Positions 1 through 8,235 of a stretch of 64,000 bases of DNA are shown piece after piece (the first letter of the stretch is position 1; every line of letters begins with the position of its first letter). The stretch spans positions 1 through 64,000 of the forward strand of contig CAZJHD010000003.1 in the NCBI GenBank assembly GCA_964545855.1. The letters run 5' to 3'. Source of the stretch: CAZJHD01 sp964545855. GTDB taxonomy: Bacteria; Planctomycetota; UBA1135; JACQFD01. The notes beneath the pieces are model-generated. The model did not search any database and was not told the origin of the DNA. It worked only from the letters and a program-made list of their open reading frames with translations. Both the position numbers and the translations under genes were made by a program.

Positions 1-30
1 TGGTTCGCGGCAAACCGTATCCCGAAGGAG

Positions 31-59
31 CCGGGAATGGGGTCAGACCCCTTTCCCGG
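31..59. repeat. Intergenic palindromic repeat, copy 1
   Basis: The core is GGGGTC-A-GACCCC at 39-51. It is flanked by CCGGGAA (31-37) and TTCCCGG (53-59), so the whole 29-bp element is symmetric about position 45 apart from the T/T pair at 38/52. The same core recurs at 45137-45167 and twice inside 38083-38182. It lies just upstream of the first gene. It looks like a dispersed REP-like intergenic hairpin, but no REP-associated transposase gene is present in the window. Confidence 0.8.
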
Positions 60-70
60 GCGAACGACCG

Positions 71-76
71 TAGGCT
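71..76 (+). promoter_or_regulatory. Possible -10 element TAGGCT
   Basis: TAGGCT lies 22 bases before the ATG at 99. It matches the TAnGCT hexamers found shortly before the starts at 7548, 33436 and 55330. No clear -35 element is visible, so this rests on resemblance between sites. Confidence 0.3.
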
Positions 77-98
77 GGTCGCGTCTTCCCGGTCGCCC

Positions 99-1448
99 AT
101 GCGCCGACGCACGGATCGAGTCCTCGCACTCCTCGTCACGGGCGCCACCGCCGCGCTCCTCGCGGCGTGGTGGGGCCTCTCGTCGCAACCGAGCGACGGT
201 GCGGCGCCCGCGCGGGTGACCGCCCGCGCGCCCTCGGAGGCGTCTCCCGACTTCGGCCCCGCGAGCGTCGAGCCCGGCAGCGCGTCGAGCGAGGAGCGCG
301 GAGAGCTGCGCGTCGCGCGGGTCGTGCCCTGGGCGGTTTCGACGGACGCAACGCGACGCGAGGCGGAGGTGATCGGCACGGACGAGACCAGGCTCACGAC
401 GATCACCCTGCAGCTGACGGTCCTCGGAGAGACGGACGAGCAGCCCGTCTCCGGCGTCGAGGCACGGCTCGTCGGGCCGACGTCTCGCGACGGGCGCGAG
501 CCCCTGGTCCTGAAGAACCGCGGCAACGAGTACGGCGTGGTGAGACTCGACGTCCCCATGCGGGAGAGGACCGAGTGGACGCTCCATCTCCGGCGCCCAG
601 AATGCTCCTGGACGATTCCCTCCACGATCCGGCTCGATCCGAGCGCGGGCTTCGTCGAGAAGCGCGCCTTCGTCCCCGCGGGGTCGGCGCGCCTCGAGCT
701 GCGCGTCACGGACTCCGACAACCGGCCGCTCGCGGCGCCCTGGTCCGCGTCGCTCGAGATCTCTCCGTCCCTCGGAGCGGTGCTGCTGGACGACCCGAGG
801 CGCCGGCGCACGTTCCGGCCCGAGGTGCTCCACAGCCGCATCCAGTTGGAGTGCGCGTCGGATGCCGCGGACGCCAACGGCGTCGTCCATCTCGAGAACC
901 TGCCGCCCTGGCCCGCCTGGATTCGATTCTCCCACTCGATCGATTTCGTGCTCCTGACCGTCGAGCTCCGAGACGGCGGGACGACCGAGAAGGCCTGGAA
1001 GTGGGAGGGTCCCGATCCGCGGCGCGCGCTGCGTGTCGACTTCGGCTTCGGCGCGGACTTCGAGCTCGGCGGTGCCCCCCTGCGCGCTCGACTCCACGCT
1101 CCGGACGGGCGCATCCACGAGCCCGTCGAGTCGCTCTCGAAGCTCCGGTCGCTCTCCTTCGCGAACCTCGGACCGGGCGCACACGTCCTCGAGGCGGACG
1201 ATCCACGCTTCGAGCCGATGCGCGTCGAGGGGCTTCGCGCGGGCGACGCGCCGCGACGCGTCACGCCGGTCGGCGCCGCGGAAGTCGTCCTCGACGTGCG
1301 CGACGCTCGGAACGGCGGCCTGCTCACGAACTGGAGCGCGGTCATCGGGGAATCCGACGCGATCGACTTCATCCACGGGCGGCCCCTGCTGCACGTGACC
1401 GAGCCCATCGTGCGTCTCGCGACGGGCTCCTACATCGCGAGCGTTTAG
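99..1448 (+). CDS. Exported carboxypeptidase-regulatory-like protein, N-terminal half (cut by in-frame TAG)
   Basis: The protein begins with a basic stretch (MRRRTD) and a hydrophobic segment at about residues 8-28, which suggests a signal peptide or membrane anchor. The rest is beta-rich with no catalytic motif I recognise. The frame ends at a TAG at 1446-1448 in the middle of what reads as continuous domain sequence. The same frame then stays open to 2636 and contains typical carboxypeptidase-regulatory-like (Ig-like) repeats. I therefore read 99-2636 as one ancestral gene of 845 codons, broken by a single-base change such as GAG to TAG or by a sequencing error. Its architecture resembles the large protein at 16646-19846. 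The function is unknown, and a cell-surface structural role is inference. Confidence 0.7.
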   Translation: MRRRTDRVLALLVTGATAALLAAWWGLSSQPSDGAAPARVTARAPSEASPDFGPASVEPGSASSEERGELRVARVVPWAVSTDATRREAEVIGTDETRLTTITLQLTVLGETDEQPVSGVEARLVGPTSRDGREPLVLKNRGNEYGVVRLDVPMRERTEWTLHLRRPECSWTIPSTIRLDPSAGFVEKRAFVPAGSARLELRVTDSDNRPLAAPWSASLEISPSLGAVLLDDPRRRRTFRPEVLHSRIQLECASDAADANGVVHLENLPPWPAWIRFSHSIDFVLLTVELRDGGTTEKAWKWEGPDPRRALRVDFGFGADFELGGAPLRARLHAPDGRIHEPVESLSKLRSLSFANLGPGAHVLEADDPRFEPMRVEGLRAGDAPRRVTPVGAAEVVLDVRDARNGGLLTNWSAVIGESDAIDFIHGRPLLHVTEPIVRLATGSYIASV

Positions 1449-1490
1449 CACCCGGAGTTCCTGACGACGCACGGAGCGCCGCTCCTCGCG

Positions 1491-2636
1491 GTGCGCGGCC
1501 GGCAGACGCTCCGCGTCGAGCTCGCGCCCGGCGGCGTCGTCGCGGGCACGGTCCTCGACGGGCGGACGCACACACCGGTCGACGGCGCTGCCGTGCTTCT
1601 CGAGCGGTCGACGCACCGCGCCTCCGACTCCGAGCGGTTCCTCGAGGTGCGCACGGCGGCCGACGGCACCTTCCGCTTCACGACGCTGATGGAAGGCGAC
1701 TACCAGGTCTCCGCCAACAACGGCGACGGCGCGCGAACTCCGCGCCAGGCGCTCTCCGTCTCAGCGACCGGAGTGCACGACGGGATCGTGCTCGCCGCGG
1801 CTCCGCCGCCGCGCGTCTCCGGCCGCGTGATCGCGCCGGCCGGCTACCCCTTGGACGGCGTCGCCGTCACGCTCTCGACGCAGGGCCGCTCCGAGCGCCA
1901 CGGTCCGCTCGATGGCGATCGCCGATTCGTCTTCGACCGCGTGCCGCCGGGGACCGCGTCGATCGGGCTCGAGTGGCCTCGACTCGAGATCGGCGGCGAC
2001 GCCTTCGGCGAGAGCCTGGTCCACTTCGGCGTGAGTGCGCGCATCACGACCATCGACGTCTCTCCGAACGAGGACACCGTCACGATGCTCGATGCCACGC
2101 CGTACCTCCCCGGCGTCCTCGCCGTGCGCGTCCTCGTCGATGGCGAGCCCTCCGTCGGGTGCGTCGTCGAGGCCGTGGAAGGATCGCCCCAGGGGCTCCA
2201 GCGCAATTGGCTCGCGCTCGCTGGGGAGAACGGCATCGCGCTCGTTCCCGTCGGCGATGCGCTGGTGCGCCTGCGCGTGCTCGCGGCCGATGGCACGTGG
2301 GTGCACGAGCACGCCGAGCTCGTGACGGCGGCCGCGGCGACCGTGACGCCCGTCACGATCGCGATCGATCTCGTCGAGGGATCCTTCCGCCCCATCGATC
2401 GCACGACGCATGGCCCGCTGCCGCGGGCCGAGGTGCGCTCCCTCGTCCCATTCGGCGGCCTCGTGCTCCAGCGCCGCTTCCGCACCGACGCGGAGGGCCG
2501 CTTCCGCGCGCGGCTCCCGGCGGGCCCGCACGCGTTCGAGATCCCCGAGACGGCGACCGGTGGCACGCCCGGCCGCGCGCTCCTGGAGTGGACGCGCGCG
2601 GGCGTGCGCGCGATGAACGTGGTGCGGAAGAAGTAG
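1491..2636 (+). CDS. Exported carboxypeptidase-regulatory-like protein, C-terminal half
   Basis: This is in the same frame as the gene at 99 and separated from it by a single TAG at 1446-1448. The reading frame is already open from 1449, and 1491 is only the first usable GTG. The sequence holds repeated CarboxypepD_reg-type beta-sandwich motifs, such as VAGTVLDGRTHTPVDGAAV followed by TAADGTFRFTTLMEGDY, and VSGRVIAPAGYPLDGVAVTL. The fragment has no signal peptide of its own. That, plus the exact frame continuity, argues that it is the lost C-terminal half of the upstream gene and not an independent gene. It may not be translated unless the stop is an error or is read through. Confidence 0.65.
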   Translation: MRGRQTLRVELAPGGVVAGTVLDGRTHTPVDGAAVLLERSTHRASDSERFLEVRTAADGTFRFTTLMEGDYQVSANNGDGARTPRQALSVSATGVHDGIVLAAAPPPRVSGRVIAPAGYPLDGVAVTLSTQGRSERHGPLDGDRRFVFDRVPPGTASIGLEWPRLEIGGDAFGESLVHFGVSARITTIDVSPNEDTVTMLDATPYLPGVLAVRVLVDGEPSVGCVVEAVEGSPQGLQRNWLALAGENGIALVPVGDALVRLRVLAADGTWVHEHAELVTAAAATVTPVTIAIDLVEGSFRPIDRTTHGPLPRAEVRSLVPFGGLVLQRRFRTDAEGRFRARLPAGPHAFEIPETATGGTPGRALLEWTRAGVRAMNVVRKK

Positions 2637-2660
2637 CTCGCGCGGACTGCGCCGGTCGTC

Positions 2661-3794
2661 TCACAGCATCTCGTCGATCTCCCGCAGCGCCTGCTCGAAG
2701 GGAACGACTTCGACCTCTCCCTCGCGGTACGCGCGGCGCCCGCCGTAGACGAGCGTGGCCTTGGCCATCGGGTAGTCCTCGAGGAACGCCTGGAGGCCGC
2801 GCAGGTCGCTCGCGCGCACCGTCGGGGACGTCTTCACCTCGAAGGCGCGGATGCCGCGCTCTCCATAGAGAACGAAGTCGACCTCGAGACCGCCGCGCGT
2901 GCGCCAGTAGTGGATCGTGTAGCCGAGCCCCCGATAGTCGTTCGCGGCGCGGAGGTGCTGGAGGAACAGCGTCTCCGCCACGGCTCCCCCGATCTCCTCG
3001 GCGGAGTCCAGCGGCCCGCGCGGTCGGATGGCCTGGAAGACGCCGGCGTCGAAGAAGAAGAACTTCGGATGCGTCACGACGTCGCGGCGGGCGCGTCGCT
3101 GGAAGGGAGAGATCCGAATTGCGAGGAGCAGGTCTTCGAGGATCGTGAACCAGGACTCCACTGCCTTGCGCTCGACGGAGCATTCGCGTGCCACCTCGGA
3201 GACGTTCAGCACGGCCGCCTGCGAGAACGAAGCGGCCTCGAGGAAGCGGCTGAAGGCGCCGAGATTCCGGGTCAGCCCTTCCTGCTGCACCTCCTCCTTC
3301 AAATACGTCGCGACGTAGCTCCGCAGATAGGCCTCGGGCTCCCCGCCGGTCCACGCCTCGGGAAGGCCTCCGAATCGAAGTGCATGGGCGAGATCGAAGT
3401 GCTTCCCGAGCTCCGCGGCCGTGAGCGGATGGAGATGACACGTGAGCGCGCGGCCGGCGAGGAGGTTCACGCCGCGGCGCTTCAGCTTGCGCGCGCTCGA
3501 TCCGGTGAGGACGAACCGGAGCTTTCGCTTCTCGATGAGGCGGTGCACCTCGTCGAGCAGCTCCGGGATCTTCTGCACCTCGTCGAGGACCACCGCTCCG
3601 CGGTGCTCCTCCGGAACGAGCCCCTCGAGGCGCGACGGGGAGGCGAGGAGCCGCGTCGAGAGGTCGGATTCGAGGAGATCGACGTAGACGGCATCGGAGA
3701 ACGCCTCGCGCACCCAGGACGACTTCCCCGTGCCGCGCGGCCCGAAGAGGAAGAAGCTCTTGGTCTTGGGGGGCGCGAAACTTCTGGGGAACAC
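2661..3794 (-). CDS. COG1373-type AAA ATPase with DUF4143 domain (ATPase 1)
   Basis: This is a predicted ATP-binding protein of the AAA_14 plus DUF4143 type. Walker A is GPRGTGKSS near residue 19 and Walker B is AVVLDEVQ near residue 87. A sensor-like FVLTGSS follows, then LLAGRAL. The C-terminal part holds GGLEVDFVLY followed by FEVKTS, the D-(E)xK pattern of PD-(D/E)XK nuclease-like folds. The 377-residue length is normal for the family. I use the GTG at 3794. An out-of-frame ATG lies 8 bases upstream. An inverted repeat at 3815-3835 sits just upstream of the start, as with the three other ATPases of this type here. The cellular role of the family is not established. It converges on the gene ending at 2636. 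Confidence 0.88.
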   Translation of the reverse strand: MFPRSFAPPKTKSFFLFGPRGTGKSSWVREAFSDAVYVDLLESDLSTRLLASPSRLEGLVPEEHRGAVVLDEVQKIPELLDEVHRLIEKRKLRFVLTGSSARKLKRRGVNLLAGRALTCHLHPLTAAELGKHFDLAHALRFGGLPEAWTGGEPEAYLRSYVATYLKEEVQQEGLTRNLGAFSRFLEAASFSQAAVLNVSEVARECSVERKAVESWFTILEDLLLAIRISPFQRRARRDVVTHPKFFFFDAGVFQAIRPRGPLDSAEEIGGAVAETLFLQHLRAANDYRGLGYTIHYWRTRGGLEVDFVLYGERGIRAFEVKTSPTVRASDLRGLQAFLEDYPMAKATLVYGGRRAYREGEVEVVPFEQALREIDEML

Positions 3795-3814
3795 GACTCC
3801 ATTTTTGCAGCAAG

Positions 3815-3835
3815 TCTGGAGTTTTCGACTCCAGA
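3815..3835. promoter_or_regulatory. Inverted repeat upstream of ATPase 1 (possible operator)
   Basis: TCTGGAGT (3815-3822) and ACTCCAGA (3828-3835) are perfect 8-base arms around TTTCG. The site lies 20 bases upstream of the GTG start at 3794 on the minus strand, in a stretch that is AT-rich for this genome. Its position matches the inverted repeats before the other three DUF4143 ATPases. A binding role is inference. Confidence 0.6.
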
Positions 3836-3870
3836 ATTGCGAGGCCGCTCCGAGCCGGCTTGCGCGGCCG

Positions 3871-5451
3871 TCAGCGTGGATCGACGGTGATCCCGCCGGA
3901 GACGACGGGAGATTCGAACGTCACGGCCCAGCCGCCTTCGGGAGTGCGCTCGATGTCGAAGTGGACGCCGCCCGAGCCGGGTTTCGTGCCGTCGAAGCCG
4001 ACGGTGCCGTGCACGGAGACGTCGTGGTCGGCGATCGTCGTTCCGATCTCGCCCGTGGCGGTGACTCCCGCGCTGCATCCCGACTCGTTGCACTCGGTGT
4101 GCACGTCGACGCTCCCGGTGACCCGGTCTCCCAGAGGATTCGTGTAGGAGCCGCTCACCGTCTCGTGCCCTTGAATGCCTGTGGGGTTCCCGAACTCGTC
4201 GCGCTCGATCTCCCACTGCGGGCCCGTCGTCCCCCACTCGAAGGGACTCGGCTTCTCGGGCGTCGGAGTGGGAGCCGGCGAGGGCTGCGGCGTACGCGGC
4301 GGCTCCGGCGGTGCGATCGGGTAGCCGTCTGCGTCGACCGGCAACTCGTAGCGCGCCGCCAGGTCGTCGAGTCGATCACTCACGTCCATCGACCGCTCGC
4401 TCAGCGCTTCCATGCGCGCGAAATACTCGTCGTCACCGATCTGCCCTGCTGCGAGCTGCCGGTTCAGCGCTTCCTGCTCGGCGCCGATCGCGTCGAGCTC
4501 GGCGTGGCCTCCGCGCACGGCGTCGAGCGCCTCGTCCGACGGCGGGAGCTTCGCACCCGATTCCCCGGCGCCGCCCGAGGAGCTGCCGGAGCTCCCCCGC
4601 GACGATCCCGCGCCGGACGATCCCGCGGCGGACGATCCTGCGCCCGAGCCGCGCGGCGGCGGCGGCGGCGAACCACCGGTCGCGCCTCCGATGAACGTCT
4701 TCGACGCGCCCGCGGGGAACGGTGCTTCCGCGGAGACCGACGTGCCGACGCGCGCCGTCATCGCACCTCCGGAGAGCACCGTGGCGGCGCCCAGGTAGAC
4801 CTGCACTCCGCCGCGCTCGACGGCGTCGCCGACGCGCGCGATGGGCGCACCTTCCACTTCGATGGACGAGTCGCCGGCGACGATCGCGTTCCCCTTCGCG
4901 TCCGCGTCACCCACGCGCAGCGCCGGCGTGTCCGTGGCCGAAGGCACGCCTCGGAAGAACGCATCGATGCGGTCGGCGATCGCGGGCGGCGGCGCGGCCG
5001 AGCCGAGCGCCGCCGCGGCCTGCGAAAGGACCGCCTTCCGCACTCCTGCGATGAGCGTCTCGACCACGGCTCCCTCGACGGCGCCCGACGCGTCGCGGGG
5101 CGCGTCGGAGACGGCGACGGCAGCGGCGGCGGTCTCCGGATCGCGCGCCGCCCGCGCGACCGCGTGCTGCGCGAAGTCCGGCGCGTAGGGACAGTCCGGA
5201 GGGTGAGTCCGCGACCGGGCTGCACGCGCGCTGTCCGTCCGCACGCGCGCGTGCCGCACGCGGTCCGCCGCGATGCGGTCGCCGCGCGCCACGAGGACGT
5301 AGCAGCGGCCGGCCGCGTCCTCGTAGACGGGTCGCCACGTCTCCGTGAACGCGCCGCCGAGCACGCGCTCGGTACCGGCGAAGACGATGCGCCTGCGCTC
5401 CAAGGGCGGCCCTCCGTCGCGCGCGCCGTCGGTTCGATTCGCCGGCGCCAT
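3871..5451 (-). CDS. PAAR-domain protein with C-terminal extension, probable type VI secretion effector or carrier
   Basis: The 526-residue product contains a PAAR-like spike segment at roughly residues 170-235, with repeated RVGDADAKGN, IARVGDAVERGG and VLSGGAMTARVG motifs. A Gly/Ser/Pro-rich linker follows, then a helical stretch, a second Pro-rich linker, and a C-terminal domain of about 110 residues with one CNESGC pair that I cannot assign. This layout (spike tip, linker, C-terminal domain) is typical of PAAR proteins that carry an effector. The ATG overlaps the TGA of the upstream vgrG (TGATG), so the two are translationally coupled. No immunity gene is evident downstream. The next feature is the inverted repeat and ATPase 1. 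Confidence 0.75.
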   Translation of the reverse strand: MAPANRTDGARDGGPPLERRRIVFAGTERVLGGAFTETWRPVYEDAAGRCYVLVARGDRIAADRVRHARVRTDSARAARSRTHPPDCPYAPDFAQHAVARAARDPETAAAAVAVSDAPRDASGAVEGAVVETLIAGVRKAVLSQAAAALGSAAPPPAIADRIDAFFRGVPSATDTPALRVGDADAKGNAIVAGDSSIEVEGAPIARVGDAVERGGVQVYLGAATVLSGGAMTARVGTSVSAEAPFPAGASKTFIGGATGGSPPPPPRGSGAGSSAAGSSGAGSSRGSSGSSSGGAGESGAKLPPSDEALDAVRGGHAELDAIGAEQEALNRQLAAGQIGDDEYFARMEALSERSMDVSDRLDDLAARYELPVDADGYPIAPPEPPRTPQPSPAPTPTPEKPSPFEWGTTGPQWEIERDEFGNPTGIQGHETVSGSYTNPLGDRVTGSVDVHTECNESGCSAGVTATGEIGTTIADHDVSVHGTVGFDGTKPGSGGVHFDIERTPEGGWAVTFESPVVSGGITVDPR

Positions 5452-7418
5452 CAGTTGATCTTCACCTTGGCGCCCCGGATCACCGCGTCGCCGGCCGCGA
5501 TCGCATTCACCGTCGCGCCGTTCAACGCGAGGAGCGCGGCGCCGGTCACGTTCGTGATCGCACCGGCCGCCACGAGCATCGCGGCCCCCGTCACCTGCGT
5601 GAGCGGCGCCGACAGGCTCGACTGCACCGACCCCGCGACGCTCACCATCGTTCCCGAGATGGTGATCACCCCCGCCGCGTTCATGTGGATCGACGACGCG
5701 CCGCACTGGAGCGTGATCGAGGAGCCCGCTTTCACGAGCAGCGTCGCGCCGACGTCGACCACCTTCGCGACGCCGACGGTCTCCGTGGCGTTCACGCCGA
5801 CGCTCGCTGTGAGGTTGTTCGCGACGCTCTCCGTGGAGTCGTTGCCGACGGTCGTCGCTCGGTCGTTCCCCACGGCCACGGTCATGTCCTTCTGCGCGTG
5901 GACGTAGAAACCCTCGGAGCCGGCCGTGTCGTCCATCGTGATCTCGCTCGAGCCGCCGCCGCCGGGGTAGCTGTTCGAGCGCAGGGACGTGCGCGCGCGC
6001 GCGCCCGGAAGCGCCTGGGGCGGGAGCTGCTCGGGGTTGTAGACGCAGCCGAGCACGAACGGCCGATCGGGGTCTCCCTCGTGGAAGCCGACGACCACCT
6101 CCTGCCCGACGCGCGGGATCGAGAGGAGGCCGAAGCCGTTCCCGGCGGCGGCCTGGTTCACGCGCATCCAGCAGGAGCTCCCGGTATCGCGGCGCCCGCG
6201 TCGGTCCCAGTGGAACTGCACCTTCACGCGACCGAGCGCGTCCACCTCGATCTCCTCGCCGGGCGCACCGACGACCATCGCCGTTTGCGTCCCCTGGATC
6301 ACCGGCCTCGGCGTCGTGCGCGCGGGCCGGAAAGGGAGCGACGCCGGAATGCAGCGGAATCGATTGTGGTAGTTGGCCACGGTCTCCGCGCCCGTGGTCG
6401 TTTCCTCGCACGTCGGATCGGACGCCTCGTGGACGATCTCCGTCACGACGTACTCGCCGTCGAACGACCTTCGCTCGTGTCCCACGAGCACGAAGCGGTG
6501 TCCCGCCGCGAGCGCGAGCGCCGTGCTCGCGCCCGTCGCCTCGACGGCGCGGCATTCCTCGCGTTCCGCCATGAGGAGCGCTCGCAGGTCGGCCTCCTTC
6601 GGGCTGCGGTGGTTCGTCGGGAACTCGAAGGTCTCGAGGTCGGGCCGCGTCGGTGAGACCGGATGCGTCGGCATGCTCGCGATGAGAGACGTCGACGGCG
6701 TGCGGTAGTCGTAGTCGGCGACGGAGCACCGCCCGGAGCGCATCTCCTGACTCACACTCCAGTCGAAGATGCGGTCGGCCTCGAAGCGCTCTCCGGCGCT
6801 GCTCACGACGCACAGCGGGCGGCCGGCGCAGGCGGGGTGCATCCGCGGCGCGTCGCCGAGGACGAGCACGTGGTGATGCGCTTCGTGGCGGAAGCAGTAC
6901 CAGATGCCTTCCTCCTCCAGCAGCCTCGAGAGGAACGCGAAGGCCGTCTCCCGATACTGGACGACGTACTCGCGCTGCGGGAAGCGGCTCGTGTCGTCGA
7001 TGGCAATCTCCACGTCGGCGACGCCGTGCTCGCGCAGGATCTGCTGGACGATCTCGAGGACCGACAGGTCTTGGAAGATGCGGCAGTCCGACGTGAGCTG
7101 GAGGAGGTGGAGCCGGGGTACGAGCTCGGCCCGGTAGCGGGTCACGCGCGGGCCGCGCTCCTCCTGGGTCCAGCGGCGGACGACTCCGTGGAACGTGCGC
7201 GGATCCTCGCCGCCCCCATCGAAGGCGACTCCGATCTCGCGCCCGACCATCTCCTCGAAGGCAACGCTCGTCTGAGGCGAGAGGAGCTCGAGCTCGATCG
7301 TGTACGGGGTCGCGATCGCCTCGCGGACGCGGAGCCGCCGGACCGTCCAGGGGCCGCCGGGGAGTGCGTCCGTCAGACGGAACCGAAGGCGAGTCGGAGC
7401 GGGCTCGGTCGAGATCAT
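5451..7418 (-). CDS. vgrG: Type VI secretion tip protein VgrG
   Basis: The 655-residue product has the full VgrG layout. First is a gp27-like region with FHGVVRRW and LSRLLEEEGIWYCFRHE. Next is a gp5-type OB fold with VKVQFHWD, SCWMRV, IPRVGQEVVVGFHEGDPDRP and GCVYN. Last is a C-terminal beta-helix of repeated TVGND/ESVANN-type segments. I start at the ATG at 7418, the first that gives a normal VgrG N-terminus. The frame is open further upstream, but that part has no homology. It forms an operon with the PAAR gene by a one-base stop/start overlap. No other T6SS structural gene lies in the window, so this is an orphan vgrG-PAAR island or depends on a main cluster elsewhere. Confidence 0.93.
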   Translation of the reverse strand: MISTEPAPTRLRFRLTDALPGGPWTVRRLRVREAIATPYTIELELLSPQTSVAFEEMVGREIGVAFDGGGEDPRTFHGVVRRWTQEERGPRVTRYRAELVPRLHLLQLTSDCRIFQDLSVLEIVQQILREHGVADVEIAIDDTSRFPQREYVVQYRETAFAFLSRLLEEEGIWYCFRHEAHHHVLVLGDAPRMHPACAGRPLCVVSSAGERFEADRIFDWSVSQEMRSGRCSVADYDYRTPSTSLIASMPTHPVSPTRPDLETFEFPTNHRSPKEADLRALLMAEREECRAVEATGASTALALAAGHRFVLVGHERRSFDGEYVVTEIVHEASDPTCEETTTGAETVANYHNRFRCIPASLPFRPARTTPRPVIQGTQTAMVVGAPGEEIEVDALGRVKVQFHWDRRGRRDTGSSCWMRVNQAAAGNGFGLLSIPRVGQEVVVGFHEGDPDRPFVLGCVYNPEQLPPQALPGARARTSLRSNSYPGGGGSSEITMDDTAGSEGFYVHAQKDMTVAVGNDRATTVGNDSTESVANNLTASVGVNATETVGVAKVVDVGATLLVKAGSSITLQCGASSIHMNAAGVITISGTMVSVAGSVQSSLSAPLTQVTGAAMLVAAGAITNVTGAALLALNGATVNAIAAGDAVIRGAKVKIN

Positions 7419-7533
7419 GGGGCGCGGGGCCGGCGACCTGTGCTCGACCGGCAGGAACTCGAGCGGAGCGCGGGTCGAGACCGAACAACTCGGGCGCACG
7501 CCCGGCGCGCCGGCCGATCGCGCCGTCGCGGGG

Positions 7534-7539
7534 TAAGCT
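7534..7539 (+). promoter_or_regulatory. Possible -10 element TAAGCT
   Basis: TAAGCT ends 8 bases before the TTG at 7548. With normal -10 to start-site spacing the transcript would begin at or next to the start codon, so the mRNA would be leaderless. The same arrangement occurs at 33423 and 55316. Confidence 0.4.
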
Positions 7540-7547
7540 CGATCTCC

Positions 7548-8108
7548 TTGATCGACTCCGCGCCCCCCGCCCGCAGCGCCTTCGAAGACCTCTACGGCGA
7601 GGTGGCGCCGGCGGTCTACGCGTGGGCCCGGCTCCGACTGCGTGCGCCGCTGCGGGCGCGGCTCGACCCCGAGGACCTGCTGCAGGAAGTCTGCTTCCGT
7701 GCGTGGCGGCGGTTCGCCGACTTCGACGCCGCGCGCGGCTCGTTCCGCGCGTGGGTCTTCGGCATCGCCCACCGCGTCCTACAGGAGGCGCTGCGCGAGC
7801 TCGCGCGCGGCGCGTCGGGATCGCCCCAGAGCGTCGTCTCCCATGCGGTCCGCGATCTCCCCGCGACCACGACCGCCGTCAGCCGGCGCGTCGTCCGCAA
7901 CGAGGAGCTCCGTGCCTTCCTCGACCGCGTCGAGCGGCTCGAGGAAGACGACCGGAAGCTCCTCCTCCTGCGCGGCATCGAAGGCCTCCCGCACGCCGAC
8001 GTCGGCCGCATGCTCGGCGTCAGCTCCGAGGCGGCGGCCAAGCGCTGGCAGCGTCTCGTCGGCACGCTCGCCGACGCGCCGCGTCTCCGCGTGCTCGCGG
8101 CGACGTAG
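7548..8108 (+). CDS. ECF-family RNA polymerase sigma factor
   Basis: The 186-residue product has a sigma region 2 with LDPEDLLQEVCFRAWRRF and FRAWVFGIAHRVL, and a region 4 with LEEDDRKLLLLRGIEGLPHADVGRMLG as the helix-turn-helix. It directs RNA polymerase to a specific promoter set. There is no ATG in frame before region 2. I use the TTG at 7548 because it gives a complete region 2 and sits directly after a TAAGCT hexamer. It is divergent from vgrG with a 129-base gap. No anti-sigma gene is adjacent. The sigma subgroup is uncertain. Confidence 0.88.
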   Translation: MIDSAPPARSAFEDLYGEVAPAVYAWARLRLRAPLRARLDPEDLLQEVCFRAWRRFADFDAARGSFRAWVFGIAHRVLQEALRELARGASGSPQSVVSHAVRDLPATTTAVSRRVVRNEELRAFLDRVERLEEDDRKLLLLRGIEGLPHADVGRMLGVSSEAAAKRWQRLVGTLADAPRLRVLAAT

Positions 8109-8115
8109 CGCCGGC

Positions 8116-8223
8116 TCAGCGCGACGCGGCCGGGTCCGCCAGCTCCCGCGCGAGCCACGCGCGCGCGAAGGACCAGTCGTTCTTCACGGTGCGCGGGGAG
8201 ACGCGCAGTCCTCGCCGGGCCAG
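8116..8223 (-). pseudogene. C-terminal stump of an ECF sigma factor
   Basis: Read on the minus strand, the last 30 or so codons before the TGA at 8116-8118 give LRVSPRTVKNDWSFARAW and then LARELADPAASR. This is the region 4.2 helix-turn-helix and tail typical of the Sigma70_ECF family that accompanies Ser/Thr kinases in Planctomycetes. Nothing upstream (above about 8223) encodes the rest of a sigma factor. The inverted repeat and start of ATPase 2 come next, on the opposite strand. The kinase gene at 9582-12158 lies on the same strand as this stump, in the kinase-then-sigma order seen at 30685-34074. This suggests the ATPase replaced most of the sigma gene. Confidence 0.65.
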
Positions 8224-8235
8224 GCCGGGCCGACC

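Noticed and set aside
1446..1448. TAG as a recoded pyrrolysine codon
   Set aside because: There is no pyrrolysine gene or methylamine methyltransferase in the window, and the protein is a structural repeat protein. A point mutation or read error is simpler.
3871..7488. A single open minus-strand frame of 1205 codons covering the PAAR and VgrG region
   Set aside because: Above 5451 the frame is out of phase with VgrG and reads as Arg/Pro-rich nonsense. Only 3871-5451 has domain similarity.
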